Shown: one piece after another, positions 6,872 to 15,574 of the stretch
Position numbering within the stretch: position 1 is the first letter of the stretch
How the letters are laid out: each line of letters starts with the position of its first letter
Source of the DNA: JBELHO01 sp042091375
GTDB taxonomy: Bacteria > Pseudomonadota > Gammaproteobacteria > Enterobacterales > Alteromonadaceae
NCBI GenBank assembly: GCA_042091375.1
Contig: JBELHO010000003.1
Span: 1 to 64,000 of the forward strand
Length of the DNA stretch: 64,000 nt
Reading direction: 5' to 3'
The notes under the pieces: model-generated
Told to the model about the DNA's origin: nothing
Database searches by the model: none
Seen by the model: the letters and a program-made list of their open reading frames with translations, nothing else
Made by a program: the position numbers and the translations under genes

Positions 6872-8689
6872 GTGTTAGATAAATTACGTAATGTCGCCAT
6901 CATCGCCCACGTTGACCACGGTAAAACTACCTTAGTCGATAAACTATTAGATCAATCAGGCACATTAGATGCCCGAGGCGGACTAGAAGAGCGAGTAATG
7001 GACTCCAATGATATTGAGAAAGAACGCGGTATCACTATTTTAGCCAAAAATACGGCAATAAACTGGCATGATTACCGAGTCAACATTGTAGATACCCCCG
7101 GCCATGCTGACTTTGGTGGTGAAGTTGAGCGCGTCATGTCGATGGTTGACTCTGTTTTACTTATTGTAGATGCCCAAGAAGGGCCAATGCCACAAACTCG
7201 TTTTGTAACCAAAAAAGCGTTTGCTCAAGGACTAAAACCTATTGTGGTTATTAATAAAATTGACAAGCCAGGAGCGCGTCCAGAATGGGTTATGGATCAA
7301 GTATTTGATTTATTTGATAACTTAGGCGCATCAGATGACCAACTTGATTTTCAAGTGGTATATGCATCTGCAATTAATGGTTGGGCATCTCTAGAAGAAG
7401 GTGAAGTTGGCAAAGACATGACACCTTTGTTTCAAACCATCATAGATCAAGTGCCAGCCCCCGATGCGGATGCAGAGGGTGCATTTCAAATGCAAATATC
7501 ACAACTAGATTACAGTTCCTATCTGGGTGTTATTGGTGTTGGCCGTATCACTCGAGGTAGTGTTAAGCCCAACCAGCAAGTCACTATTCAAGGATCTAAT
7601 AATAAAATCCACAATGGTAAAGTTGGCAAGGTTTTTGGCTACCTCGGACTTGAACGTCATGAGAGTGATAAGGCAGAAGCCGGTGATATCATCGCGATCA
7701 CAGGGTTAGGTGAGTTAAAAATTTCTGATACGATTTGTTGTCCGAATGAAGTGGCGGCTTTACCACCTTTATCAGTCGATGAACCTACAGTAACAATGAC
7801 TTTTCAAGTCAATACTTCACCGTTTTCTGGGCAAGAAGGTAAATATGTTACTTCGCGTAACATTAAAGATCGCTTGGAAAAGGAACTAGTACACAATGTC
7901 GCTCTACGTGTTCAGCAGTTGGACGATCCAGATAAATTTAAAGTATCGGGGCGAGGCGAACTGCACTTAGGCATATTGATTGAAAATATGCGCAGGGAAG
8001 GCTACGAGCTTGCGGTGTCGAGACCGGAAGTGATTATGCGTGAAGTCAATGGTCAATTAGAAGAACCATACGAGACAGTTACTATTGATGTAGAAGATCA
8101 ACATCAAGGACCTATTATGGAAAAAATGGGGATACGCAAAGCTGAATTAACTGATATGGCACCCGATGGCAAAGGGCGGATCCGCATGGACTTTATTATG
8201 CCTAGCCGCGGACTGATTGGCTTTCAAACCGAGTTTATGACCCTTACCTCTGGTTCGGGTTTAATTTATCACACCTTTCTTGAATATGGACCTTATAAAG
8301 GTGGAGAAATCGGTCAGCGCTTGAATGGTGTCATGATAGCTAACGCCACTGGTAAGGCGTTAACCAATGCTATTTTTAACTTGCAATCACGTGGCCGCAT
8401 GTTAATTGGCCATGGTTTAGACATCTATGAAGGGCAAGTGATAGGTATACATTCCCGCGACAATGATTTAACTGTCAATGCTTTAAAAGGCAAACAATTA
8501 ACTAACGTGCGCTCTTCTGGTTCAGACGAAGCTCAGACATTAACTCCACCTATTATTATGTCACTTGAGCAAGCCTTGGAATTTATTGATAACGATGAGT
8601 TAGTTGAGGTGACACCGGAGAGTATAAGAATACGGAAAAAATTCTTAAAAGAGAGCGATCGCAAACGCGAGGGTAGAGCAGCAAAATAG
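6872..8689 (+). CDS. typA: Translational GTPase TypA/BipA
   Basis: This ribosome-associated GTPase acts in 50S assembly and stress or cold adaptation. The start is GTG, with the family N-terminus LDKLRNVAIIAHVDHGKTT right behind it. GTPase motifs AHVDHGKT, DTPGHADF and NKIDKPGA are intact, followed by beta-barrel, EF-G-like domains and the TypA-specific C-terminal domain with PSRGLIGFQTEF. Length is 605 residues, as usual. It is divergent from glnA, as in E. coli. A TATAAT at 6832-6837 is a likely -10. Confidence 0.97.
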   Translation: MLDKLRNVAIIAHVDHGKTTLVDKLLDQSGTLDARGGLEERVMDSNDIEKERGITILAKNTAINWHDYRVNIVDTPGHADFGGEVERVMSMVDSVLLIVDAQEGPMPQTRFVTKKAFAQGLKPIVVINKIDKPGARPEWVMDQVFDLFDNLGASDDQLDFQVVYASAINGWASLEEGEVGKDMTPLFQTIIDQVPAPDADAEGAFQMQISQLDYSSYLGVIGVGRITRGSVKPNQQVTIQGSNNKIHNGKVGKVFGYLGLERHESDKAEAGDIIAITGLGELKISDTICCPNEVAALPPLSVDEPTVTMTFQVNTSPFSGQEGKYVTSRNIKDRLEKELVHNVALRVQQLDDPDKFKVSGRGELHLGILIENMRREGYELAVSRPEVIMREVNGQLEEPYETVTIDVEDQHQGPIMEKMGIRKAELTDMAPDGKGRIRMDFIMPSRGLIGFQTEFMTLTSGSGLIYHTFLEYGPYKGGEIGQRLNGVMIANATGKALTNAIFNLQSRGRMLIGHGLDIYEGQVIGIHSRDNDLTVNALKGKQLTNVRSSGSDEAQTLTPPIIMSLEQALEFIDNDELVEVTPESIRIRKKFLKESDRKREGRAAK

Positions 8690-8708
8690 TACCTTACTGA
8701 AGCTTTTT

Positions 8709-8745
8709 AATGCCGTTATAAATTGGTTTATAACGGCATTTTTTT
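8709..8745 (+). terminator. typA rho-independent terminator
   Basis: A perfect 14-bp stem (AATGCCGTTATAAA with its complement) around loop TTGG is followed by seven T. Confidence 0.95.
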
Positions 8746-9026
8746 ATTCACTAAAATTTTTCTCGAAGTCACGAAAACTCCCTTTTTTTGTGAGACATCT
8801 CTTAAAGCTACGTAAGAAAATCGCCATATTTTTTTTGGGGTATATTCTAATTCATCTATATCTGTATGTAATTATTATTAAAAAATATTGATTTTAATTA
8901 CCAGTGATAATTTCTAACTAATTTGGTATGAATAAGTAATACATAAAGTGCTATGCTTTTGTCGTAGAGGAGTTTTACACCGCGCAATTAGATAAGGGAG
9001 TTATCGCAGCTGCGAATAATAAGCTA
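8746..9026. other. Intergenic region without recognised gene
   Basis: The stretch after the typA terminator is very A+T-rich with several T and A runs. I see no RNA gene or protein homology. It presumably holds the promoter for the small ORFs that follow; an AAGGGAG at about 8995-9001 would be too far from the ATG at 9027 to serve it. Confidence 0.4.
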
Positions 9027-9245
9027 ATGGAAATTAATAAATTAACAGAGTTAAACCGTTTATTTGAAAAAGCTTTATCGAATCAAGCTAACATGGATGA
9101 AACGCTAAACCTAAACAATTTATATCGAGAGTTCATAAATGATGGGCGAGATATAAACACCTACAAAAATAAAAATACAGTTAATAGTGATCTCAATACA
9201 CAGCGTTTAAGATTTCAAAAAAATATACATCTCAATGTCTCCTGA
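9027..9245 (+). CDS. Small hypothetical protein (72 aa)
   Basis: The ORF begins MEINKLTELNRLFEKALSNQ. It is predicted mainly helical and hydrophilic, with no signal peptide or recognised domain. No clear ribosome-binding site precedes the ATG. It overlaps the next small ORF by 11 bases in another frame. The two proteins have a similar leucine-rich helical style, which supports a small two-gene unit, but non-coding is possible. Confidence 0.4.
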   Translation: MEINKLTELNRLFEKALSNQANMDETLNLNNLYREFINDGRDINTYKNKNTVNSDLNTQRLRFQKNIHLNVS

Positions 9246-9444
9246 TCAATTAAAAGCGTTAAAAGAACTTAGTCAACTTTTAGAAGAAGGGACGGCAAGT
9301 TCAAATGACGTCAAGCAATTAACTGAATTATTAGGCCATATTAATCAATTAAAACAGCTTGACGAATTGAACATCAATTTTACTGGGCACCTAACCCATG
9401 TGAAGGGCGCTAAATACAAGTATTGCATTAACTCATGGCACTAA
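9235..9444 (+). CDS. Small hypothetical protein, SHOCT-like helical region (69 aa)
   Basis: The N-terminal half LKALKELSQLLEEGTASSND resembles the short helical SHOCT style (leucine-spaced helix, then an acidic turn), but the match is only by eye. The C-terminus is unlike that domain. It overlaps the preceding small ORF and its stop overlaps the convergent DUF2959 stop by four bases. Function unknown. Confidence 0.4.
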   Translation: MSPDQLKALKELSQLLEEGTASSNDVKQLTELLGHINQLKQLDELNINFTGHLTHVKGAKYKYCINSWH

Positions 9445-10097
9445 CTATTTTCGACTTTTAACGAATCAATAAACTGTTGCGAATGATCAATTGAACGGTT
9501 CATGTCGTTAATTAATTCCTCGACGTTTTCCTTAATTGTGCGATATTCCACTTTCAGTGCGCCAATAGCTTGCGCATTCAAGTTGTGTTTTAAATAAAGC
9601 ATATTGTCTTTCAGAGCACTGAGGATAGGGAACATTCGGCTTTCAGCATTGCGCATCGACTTCAAAACCCTGTTATATTTGCTTTGTGTTTGTATTAAGC
9701 TGGCTTTGCTTTTTCGTTTAAAATCTTTATTGGTGAACTGATTGATCTCTTCTTGCCACTCATCAAAAAGCGCATCGGCAACACTTTCAACGGCATCTAT
9801 GCGCTGAGATACCTCATCTGCAGCGCTTTTACTTACTTGGTAATGCTCTTCACTTTCTTCGTATTGACGTTGCAGTTCACCACCATCGAATGATATCAAA
9901 GATGATAATTGGGTTAAGGCATCTTTAAATTCTTGCTTGGCTTGTTCTTGTGAATCAGCGGTGTCCTCCACCCGATCAATCAGTATTTGACGCTTGTGTA
10001 TACCTACTTTTTCCATAGCCGAATAGTAGGCTGTTTGGCATCCAGATAAGATCAAAAGCACGAAAATCAGCGGGTATGTGTATTTATATACCATCAA
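9441..10097 (-). CDS. DUF2959 family lipoprotein
   Basis: The protein begins with a lipoprotein signal (hydrophobic run to ILSGC, lipidated Cys about residue 20). The remaining about 200 residues are almost all helical and charged, with long coiled-coil potential, matching DUF2959 of marine gammaproteobacteria (characteristic segment YYSAMEKVGIHKRQILIDRV). Function is unknown; a periplasmic, membrane-anchored coiled-coil scaffold is a guess. The start overlaps the stop of the TM2-like gene, so the two are translationally coupled. Confidence 0.88.
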   Translation of the reverse strand: MMVYKYTYPLIFVLLILSGCQTAYYSAMEKVGIHKRQILIDRVEDTADSQEQAKQEFKDALTQLSSLISFDGGELQRQYEESEEHYQVSKSAADEVSQRIDAVESVADALFDEWQEEINQFTNKDFKRKSKASLIQTQSKYNRVLKSMRNAESRMFPILSALKDNMLYLKHNLNAQAIGALKVEYRTIKENVEELINDMNRSIDHSQQFIDSLKVENS

Positions 10098-10318
10098 TTT
10101 TCACCTTGGTATTTGGCCGCATCTATAATGCACCACAAATAGACAATAGGCACCATTAACCATCCAATTGCTATAATGACTAGTGCCCAAGAAATAGCCA
10201 TTCCAATGAAAAACAAAATGGCTGGAATGATCCTACCTTGCACTAATTGTCCTAATCCAGGAATGAAAAAACTACAAACGGCAGCAATTACATTACCACC
10301 AGAGCCTTGACCGGCCAT
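10094..10318 (-). CDS. TM2-like small membrane protein
   Basis: The 74-residue protein has two hydrophobic segments with the motif FFIPGLGQLVQGRI, typical of TM2/DUF-type short membrane proteins. Function is not known. It is the first gene of a two-gene unit with the DUF2959 lipoprotein and is divergent from yihY. Confidence 0.75.
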   Translation of the reverse strand: MAGQGSGGNVIAAVCSFFIPGLGQLVQGRIIPAILFFIGMAISWALVIIAIGWLMVPIVYLWCIIDAAKYQGEN

Positions 10319-10420
10319 AAATACTCCTTAAACTATTTTATATTTTTTAGCATACTGCTAATTAATATCATGATAACCTGATAGAGTCTAAATAATATCT
10401 TATTAAATTATCATAAAATA

Positions 10421-11311
10421 ATGACCATGAAATTTTTAAGCCCTAGCAAACTTGGACAATATCAAGAAGTGCTTTGGCACTACTTAACCTTTTTTGTCAA
10501 ACGCATGGCAAAACAACAGTTGCATATTACTGCTGGTTATCTGGCCTACGTTACCTTGATGTCGCTAGTTCCTCTAATTGTCGTGATGTTATCGGTGCTG
10601 ACTGCCTTTCCTATTTTCGCCGATATAAAAGAAATGATTGAAAATTTTGTTTACCATAATTTTTTGCCAGCAAGCGGTGACACAGTAAAAGAACACATTA
10701 CCGGTTTTGTTGAAAATGCTTCTAAAATGTCAGCTGTTGCTATTAGTTTCCTATTTTTATTTGCTTTATTGTTGATCTCTGCCATTGATAGGACATTGAA
10801 TTTATTATGGCGTGTGACCACTAAAAGGCGAATGATCACCGCGTTTTCTATGTACTGGATGATTTTAACCCTAGGTCCAGTTTTAGTCGGCAGTAGTATT
10901 GCTGCCACTTCATATATTTTTTCTTTGGTGTCTATAGGCGATTATGACTTGTTTGGCTTGAGCAATATATTATTGCGAGTGTTACCTATATTTTCCTCTA
11001 TAGGTGCCTTTGTTATTTTGTATTTAGTGGTGCCAAATAAAGTGGTGCCGTTTAAATATGCTTTATCTGGTGCGGTATTGGCAGCGATATTATTTGAAAT
11101 AGCCAAAAAAGGTTTTGCATTCTATGTCAGTCAACTTGACTCCTATCAAGCGATTTATGGCGCACTAGCTGGTATTCCGATACTTTTTTTATGGATATAT
11201 CTCTCTTGGTTAGTGGTTTTATTTGGTGCACTATTTACGGTATGTCTAGAAGACTTCTCGCGTGCGACTGATCGCGCACGTCGTATAAAATCAGCACAGC
11301 ATGTCAATTGA
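10421..11311 (+). CDS. yihY: YihY/BrkB family inner-membrane protein
   Basis: This is a polytopic membrane protein of 296 residues with about six helices. Family features are the early HITAGYLAYVTLMSLVPL segment and the late PILFLWIYLSWLVVLFGA segment. It was once annotated as ribonuclease BN; it is not a nuclease. Exact function is unknown. It is followed by dtd and yiiD, the same order as in E. coli. A second in-frame ATG lies two codons later (10427). Confidence 0.92.
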   Translation: MTMKFLSPSKLGQYQEVLWHYLTFFVKRMAKQQLHITAGYLAYVTLMSLVPLIVVMLSVLTAFPIFADIKEMIENFVYHNFLPASGDTVKEHITGFVENASKMSAVAISFLFLFALLLISAIDRTLNLLWRVTTKRRMITAFSMYWMILTLGPVLVGSSIAATSYIFSLVSIGDYDLFGLSNILLRVLPIFSSIGAFVILYLVVPNKVVPFKYALSGAVLAAILFEIAKKGFAFYVSQLDSYQAIYGALAGIPILFLWIYLSWLVVLFGALFTVCLEDFSRATDRARRIKSAQHVN

Positions 11312-11384
11312 CTTCAGTACTCACTAGACTAAATACACCACATATTTGGGGTTGCTAAGATTATTTTATGAGGAGTAAGTGTTT

Positions 11385-11822
11385 ATGATCGCGTTAATAC
11401 AGCGTGTGACTGAGGCCAATGTCGAAGTTGATGGCAACATCATTGGTGAAATATCTCACGGCTTAGTGGTGTTTTTAGGGGTAGAGTCTGCTGATGACGA
11501 GAGTAAATCTGAGCGGCTAGCGCAACGGGTGGCCAATTATCGCATTTTTAATGATCAGCAAGGTAAAATGAACCTCAATGTTAAACAAGTAGGTGGTGAT
11601 ATATTGGTGGTATCGCAATTTACATTGGCCGCTGATACCAATAATGGTCTCAGGCCGAGTTTTAGTAAAGCGGCGACGCCTGAAATAGGCAAAAAACTCT
11701 ACAGGCATTTTTATCAGCAATTACGCGCCAAAAACTTTCGTTGTCCAACGGGGAAATTTGGTGCTGACATGAAAGTAAATATCAGCAATGACGGCCCTGT
11801 AACTTTTAGTTTAAGCTGCTAA
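11385..11822 (+). CDS. dtd: D-aminoacyl-tRNA deacylase
   Basis: The enzyme hydrolyses D-amino acids mischarged onto tRNA and also edits glycyl-tRNA(Ala) in this family. The N-terminus MIALIQRVTEANVEVDG, the SQFTLAAD motif and the late cis Gly-Pro motif (here NDGPVTF) are all present. I start at the ATG at 11385, nine bases after AGGAG at 11371-11375; the GTG at 11379 is too close. This gives 145 residues, the E. coli length. Confidence 0.96.
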   Translation: MIALIQRVTEANVEVDGNIIGEISHGLVVFLGVESADDESKSERLAQRVANYRIFNDQQGKMNLNVKQVGGDILVVSQFTLAADTNNGLRPSFSKAATPEIGKKLYRHFYQQLRAKNFRCPTGKFGADMKVNISNDGPVTFSLSC

Positions 11823-11971
11823 CCTTATTGCTCAATAAGATAAAATACCTAATACAAAGTGATTAACTCAGTGTGATCTCTCATTGATTAAGACAGATCA
11901 TGCTATTTTTAGAGTTCTTTGCACTTATTACAAACCAAGACAACCAAACAATGATCGGAATAGCATAACTA

Positions 11972-12889
11972 ATGATAAGATGTATCTCACCAAGAAGTGA
12001 CCAAGAGTGGCAGCGTTACTATCATTTTAGGTGGCAAATGTTGCGGGCAGCTTGGCAACGACCTCTGGGCAGTGAACAAGATAAATTAGAAGATCAAGCA
12101 ATTCACCGCATGTTAGTTGCTCAAAACGGTGAAATTTTAGGTGTTGGCCGAGTGCACTTTAGCAGCCAATATCAAGCGCAAATTCGATACATGGCAGTGA
12201 AAGATGATCTGCAAGGACAAGGATTAGGAAAACGTCTTATTGCCGAATTAGAATACCAAACATCGTTGCGGGGTGGTAAACACATTTTGCTAAATGCACG
12301 TGAAATAGCTATTCCATTCTATCAACGACAAGGTTATCAATTAGGTGCGTTATCACATGTACTCTATGATCAGATCAAACATTTTGCGATGAGTAAGCAA
12401 CTTAACCCTTTACCTGATAATAACCTAGATGTGATCCATGCCTTACAAACGAAATGGCATCAAACCATTCCCGTGAGTAAAGCGATGAACCTTGCCATTT
12501 GTTTTTACGACGGTACTACTATCATCAGTCATTGTGATCTCGAATTTAATAAAAACATACATAACACTATGTTTGCTGGTAGCATCAACACTTTAGCGAC
12601 ATTAAATGGTTGGGGTTGGATTTATTTATATCTGGCTGAACAAAAACTAAAGGGAAATATCGTCTTAGCGGATGCTACTATAAAATATTTAGCTCCCATA
12701 AATGGTGTTGTTGCAGCCAGAAGCGGTAAAGCATTTACGCAGATAAAATCAAATACATCTAAGTCAAACAACAAGATGCGTTTTAGCCTCAGTGTAGAAG
12801 TGTTATCAGGAGAGCATGTGGCCGCTTTATTTACCGGAAATTATGTAGTGACCGATGTAGATGTCGCTGCCGAGGATAAAATACAATGA
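11972..12889 (+). CDS. yiiD: Bifunctional GNAT acetyltransferase / YiiD-type thioesterase-fold protein
   Basis: Residues 1-145 form a GNAT domain (acetyl-CoA loop DDLQGQGLGKRL). Residues 160-300 form the YiiD C-terminal hotdog domain (NTMFAGSINTLATLNGWGW). The same fusion exists in E. coli YiiD, with dtd upstream. Its physiological substrate is not established; the hotdog half suggests acyl-CoA or acyl-ACP chemistry. The stop overlaps the next start (ATGA). Confidence 0.9.
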   Translation: MIRCISPRSDQEWQRYYHFRWQMLRAAWQRPLGSEQDKLEDQAIHRMLVAQNGEILGVGRVHFSSQYQAQIRYMAVKDDLQGQGLGKRLIAELEYQTSLRGGKHILLNAREIAIPFYQRQGYQLGALSHVLYDQIKHFAMSKQLNPLPDNNLDVIHALQTKWHQTIPVSKAMNLAICFYDGTTIISHCDLEFNKNIHNTMFAGSINTLATLNGWGWIYLYLAEQKLKGNIVLADATIKYLAPINGVVAARSGKAFTQIKSNTSKSNNKMRFSLSVEVLSGEHVAALFTGNYVVTDVDVAAEDKIQ

Positions 12890-13356
12890 AGTATATATTA
12901 TTGATAATAAGTTTATTTTCAACGCAAGTTATGGCAAATCAACAAGCCATCAACACTTTAGATCAATTCCATCAAGCAGCATCGCAAGCCAATTTTGAAC
13001 AATATTTTGCGGTGTTTGCTGACGGCGGCGTGTTCATGGGAACTGATGGCAGTGAACGCTGGACAAAAGAGCAATTTCAAGACTACGTAAAATTCTATTT
13101 TGATCAAGGAAAAGGTTGGTTGTACCAGCCCACTTCAAGAAACTTTACCGCTGCGGGTAACGACAATATTTTGCTTTTTGATGAGTTATTAGAAAACAGT
13201 AACTATGGTCAGTGCAGAGGAACTGGGGTATTAATTCGCAGCGATACTGGCTGGCAGATATTGCAGTACAATTTATCTATTGCCATTCCTAATGGTGTTG
13301 CTAAAGATGTCGTTAGCAGTATTAGACAATACAACAAGCGCACAGAGAAACAGTGA
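12886..13356 (+). CDS. Periplasmic SnoaL/NTF2-like protein
   Basis: The 156-residue protein has a short signal peptide (residues 1-17, ending VMA). A cone-shaped NTF2/SnoaL-type domain follows (LDQFHQAASQANFEQYFAVF then FMGTDGSERWT). These folds bind small ligands or act as weak enzymes; the role here is unknown. It overlaps yiiD by four bases, so co-translation is likely. Confidence 0.8.
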   Translation: MKYILLIISLFSTQVMANQQAINTLDQFHQAASQANFEQYFAVFADGGVFMGTDGSERWTKEQFQDYVKFYFDQGKGWLYQPTSRNFTAAGNDNILLFDELLENSNYGQCRGTGVLIRSDTGWQILQYNLSIAIPNGVAKDVVSSIRQYNKRTEKQ

Positions 13357-13366
13357 CTGTTGATCT

Positions 13367-14233
13367 ATGATGAACCTACCTAAAATTCAACAGCAGGGCA
13401 ATGATACAGTGGCTATTATTGGTTGTGGTTGGTTGGGTACAGCATTAGCTCAACAGTTGTTAAAACAGCAATATACTGTGTTTGGCACGACGCAATCAGC
13501 ACATAAAAAACGGCTTTTAGCAAAGCAAGGGATTGAGATGGGATTACTGTCTTTACCTCTTGATGCCTCACAGATCAGCAAACAGCCTATTTTTCAGAGT
13601 CATTGTTTAATTATCTGTATTCCTCCTCACTTTAGAAAAGGCAAGCTTGATTACCCTGACAATATTGCCACTTTGGTAGCGGCAGCGGAGCAAGGTACAG
13701 TTCAAAAAATTATTTTAATCAGCACTACTGCTGTATATGGCAATTTATCTGGAGAAATTGACGAAAATCAGTTGATCCAGCCAACAACAGTTAAAGTTAA
13801 ATTACTCATGGCCGCAGAGCAGCAAGTGCTAAATTTTACTAGACAAGGCATTGTCTTGCGCGTTGGCGGATTGGTTGCTGAGGATCGACACCCAGGTCAG
13901 TTTTTCAAACACAATAGAAAAATTTCATTGCCCAGTGCCTGTGTTAACTTAGTGCATCAACAAGATGTTATTGCCATTATTAGTCAATTAGTAGTTTCTG
14001 AAACGGCTTCTGATGTATATAATGTGGTCAGTAATACTCATCTCAGTAAACGCAAATTTTATTCAATTGCAGCCAATGCCATAGGTGCAACGCCACCAAC
14101 ATTCGCGCTAGGCTCAACAAATGATAGTGGCAAAAAAGTACTGAGTGATAAAATTCGTCGGCAGTTGAATTATCGTTTTATTCATGATGACCTAGTGGCA
14201 TGGTTAGCTCAACACTCGCTGAACTCATATTAG
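13367..14233 (+). CDS. NAD(P)-dependent SDR/epimerase, YeeZ-like
   Basis: A Rossmann nucleotide-binding motif is at the N-terminus (IIGCGWLGTALAQQLL). The rest resembles extended SDR proteins of the YeeZ type (ILISTTAVYGNLSGE contains the catalytic-type Ser/Thr and Tyr). The substrate is unknown. It lies ten bases after the SnoaL-like gene and is probably in the same transcript. Start may be either of two adjacent ATG codons. Confidence 0.85.
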   Translation: MMNLPKIQQQGNDTVAIIGCGWLGTALAQQLLKQQYTVFGTTQSAHKKRLLAKQGIEMGLLSLPLDASQISKQPIFQSHCLIICIPPHFRKGKLDYPDNIATLVAAAEQGTVQKIILISTTAVYGNLSGEIDENQLIQPTTVKVKLLMAAEQQVLNFTRQGIVLRVGGLVAEDRHPGQFFKHNRKISLPSACVNLVHQQDVIAIISQLVVSETASDVYNVVSNTHLSKRKFYSIAANAIGATPPTFALGSTNDSGKKVLSDKIRRQLNYRFIHDDLVAWLAQHSLNSY

Positions 14234-14275
14234 TTGTTGATAATACTCTGCCTACCAAGGACTATAGGTGCTTTT

Positions 14276-14560
14276 TTGAAAAATAAATTCTTGCTGCTTT
14301 TTGTTATTTTATGGCTGCACATCACATTATTAAATTTGTTTTACGTGGGTCATTCAGGCTTGGTATTTCTTTGGCAAGAAAGCTTGCGTAGCCAGACACT
14401 GCTAATACATCTCGGAGCTGCTTTGATCAGTTGTTGCTGTTTTTTATCCATAGTCAACGTTAGAAAAAAAATGCATTACAGTCGAGTCAGAGTCGCGGAA
14501 AAAACATGGCTCTCTTGTTCATTGATGCTTTTAATTACCATAGTTTACTTGTTGAGTTAA
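14276..14560 (+). CDS. Small hypothetical membrane protein
   Basis: The ORF encodes three hydrophobic stretches and several cysteines (ALISCCCFLSIVNV) and no recognised domain. The frame is open from a TTG at 14234, right at the upstream stop. A TTG at 14276 is better placed behind an AGG and puts KNKFLLLFV at the N-terminus, so I prefer it. It ends the yihY-dtd-yiiD-side strand block. Non-ATG start and lack of homology keep confidence modest. Confidence 0.5.
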   Translation: MKNKFLLLFVILWLHITLLNLFYVGHSGLVFLWQESLRSQTLLIHLGAALISCCCFLSIVNVRKKMHYSRVRVAEKTWLSCSLMLLITIVYLLS

Positions 14561-14638
14561 AGCGCTTAACTAAATTATTGCAGTTGCATCAGGCTCAAAA
14601 AAATGGTCAATTTAAGCCTTCTTAAATAGTCTATTTTG

Positions 14639-15574
14639 TTAAGATCTATTGATACCTAAGGTTGCTAACCATTGATCAAAATCTAGTAAGTTAGCCGGTA
14701 AGATAATTTTTCGGCTCTTGTCACTTAACCCTTTCATTTTATCTAAATATTGTTCACTGAGTTGCATGTTAAGGGCTTTTTCTCCAGCGGGTTGGGCTAT
14801 TGCTGCGGCTATTTTGCTAATTGAGTCACCCGTTGCTTGCGCAATGGCGATAATTTCTGCTGCTTTACCCTCGGCAGAATTAATACGGCGCTGCTTTTCA
14901 CCCTCTGAGATATTGATCATTTCGGTCATTTGACCTTCAGAGCGATTGATACGACTGGCTTTATCACCTAAACTCTTGGCCAAAATTGCTTTGCGTTCTC
15001 GTTCAGCATTGACTTGTAATTCCATCGCATTTTTAACTGTTAAAGGTGGTGTGATATTTTTTATTTCGTATCTGTGTACTCGAATACCCCAAATTTCACC
15101 CGCTTTATCGAGTACATCAACTACTTTGGCGCTAATGATATCGCGCTCTTCAAATGTGCGATCAAGATCTAAGGTACCTATCACTGAACGGGTGGTGGTT
15201 TGCGCTAATTGCATTGCCGCAAATCGGTAATCTGTGATGCCATAACTTGCTTTCACTGAATCGACGACCTGAATGTATATTACACCATCAACTTCAACAT
15301 TGACTTCATCTTTAGAGAAGCACTCTTGTGGTGGTACATCGATGGTTTCCTCTTTGAGATCCTGTACAAAAGCAACGCGGTCAATAAAAGGTAACAACAC
15401 ATGAAACCCAGCTTCTAGAGTGCAGCGATACTTACCCAAACGCTCAACCACATAGGCAGATTGAGTGGGTACCAAACAAATTGCTTGAATAAATTTAAAG
15501 GCTAAATAGAGAAACAATGCAGCCCATATGACTAACACGACGAGATCAAGTTGACTAACGTTGTCGAACATCAT
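14639..15574 (-). CDS. SPFH/band-7 family protein, second of a tandem pair
   Basis: The 311-residue protein has an N-terminal membrane anchor (residues about 10-30), a band-7 domain (SAYVVERLGKYRCTLEAGFH), and a helical C-terminal flotillin-like region rich in Glu, Ala and Lys. It is most like QmcA/stomatin proteins, which oligomerise into membrane microdomain scaffolds. Its start overlaps the stop of the first SPFH gene (TAATG) with AGGAG before it. The close sequence relation to its neighbour suggests a heteromeric complex, analogous to HflK/HflC. Confidence 0.9.
   Translation of the reverse strand: MMFDNVSQLDLVVLVIWAALFLYLAFKFIQAICLVPTQSAYVVERLGKYRCTLEAGFHVLLPFIDRVAFVQDLKEETIDVPPQECFSKDEVNVEVDGVIYIQVVDSVKASYGITDYRFAAMQLAQTTTRSVIGTLDLDRTFEERDIISAKVVDVLDKAGEIWGIRVHRYEIKNITPPLTVKNAMELQVNAERERKAILAKSLGDKASRINRSEGQMTEMINISEGEKQRRINSAEGKAAEIIAIAQATGDSISKIAAAIAQPAGEKALNMQLSEQYLDKMKGLSDKSRKIILPANLLDFDQWLATLGINRS

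Noticed and set aside
14610..14627. A+T-rich hairpin ATTTAAG-CCTT-CTTAAAT after the SPFH operon
   Set aside because: The stem is weak and the T run on the minus strand is several bases away, so a terminator is not well supported.
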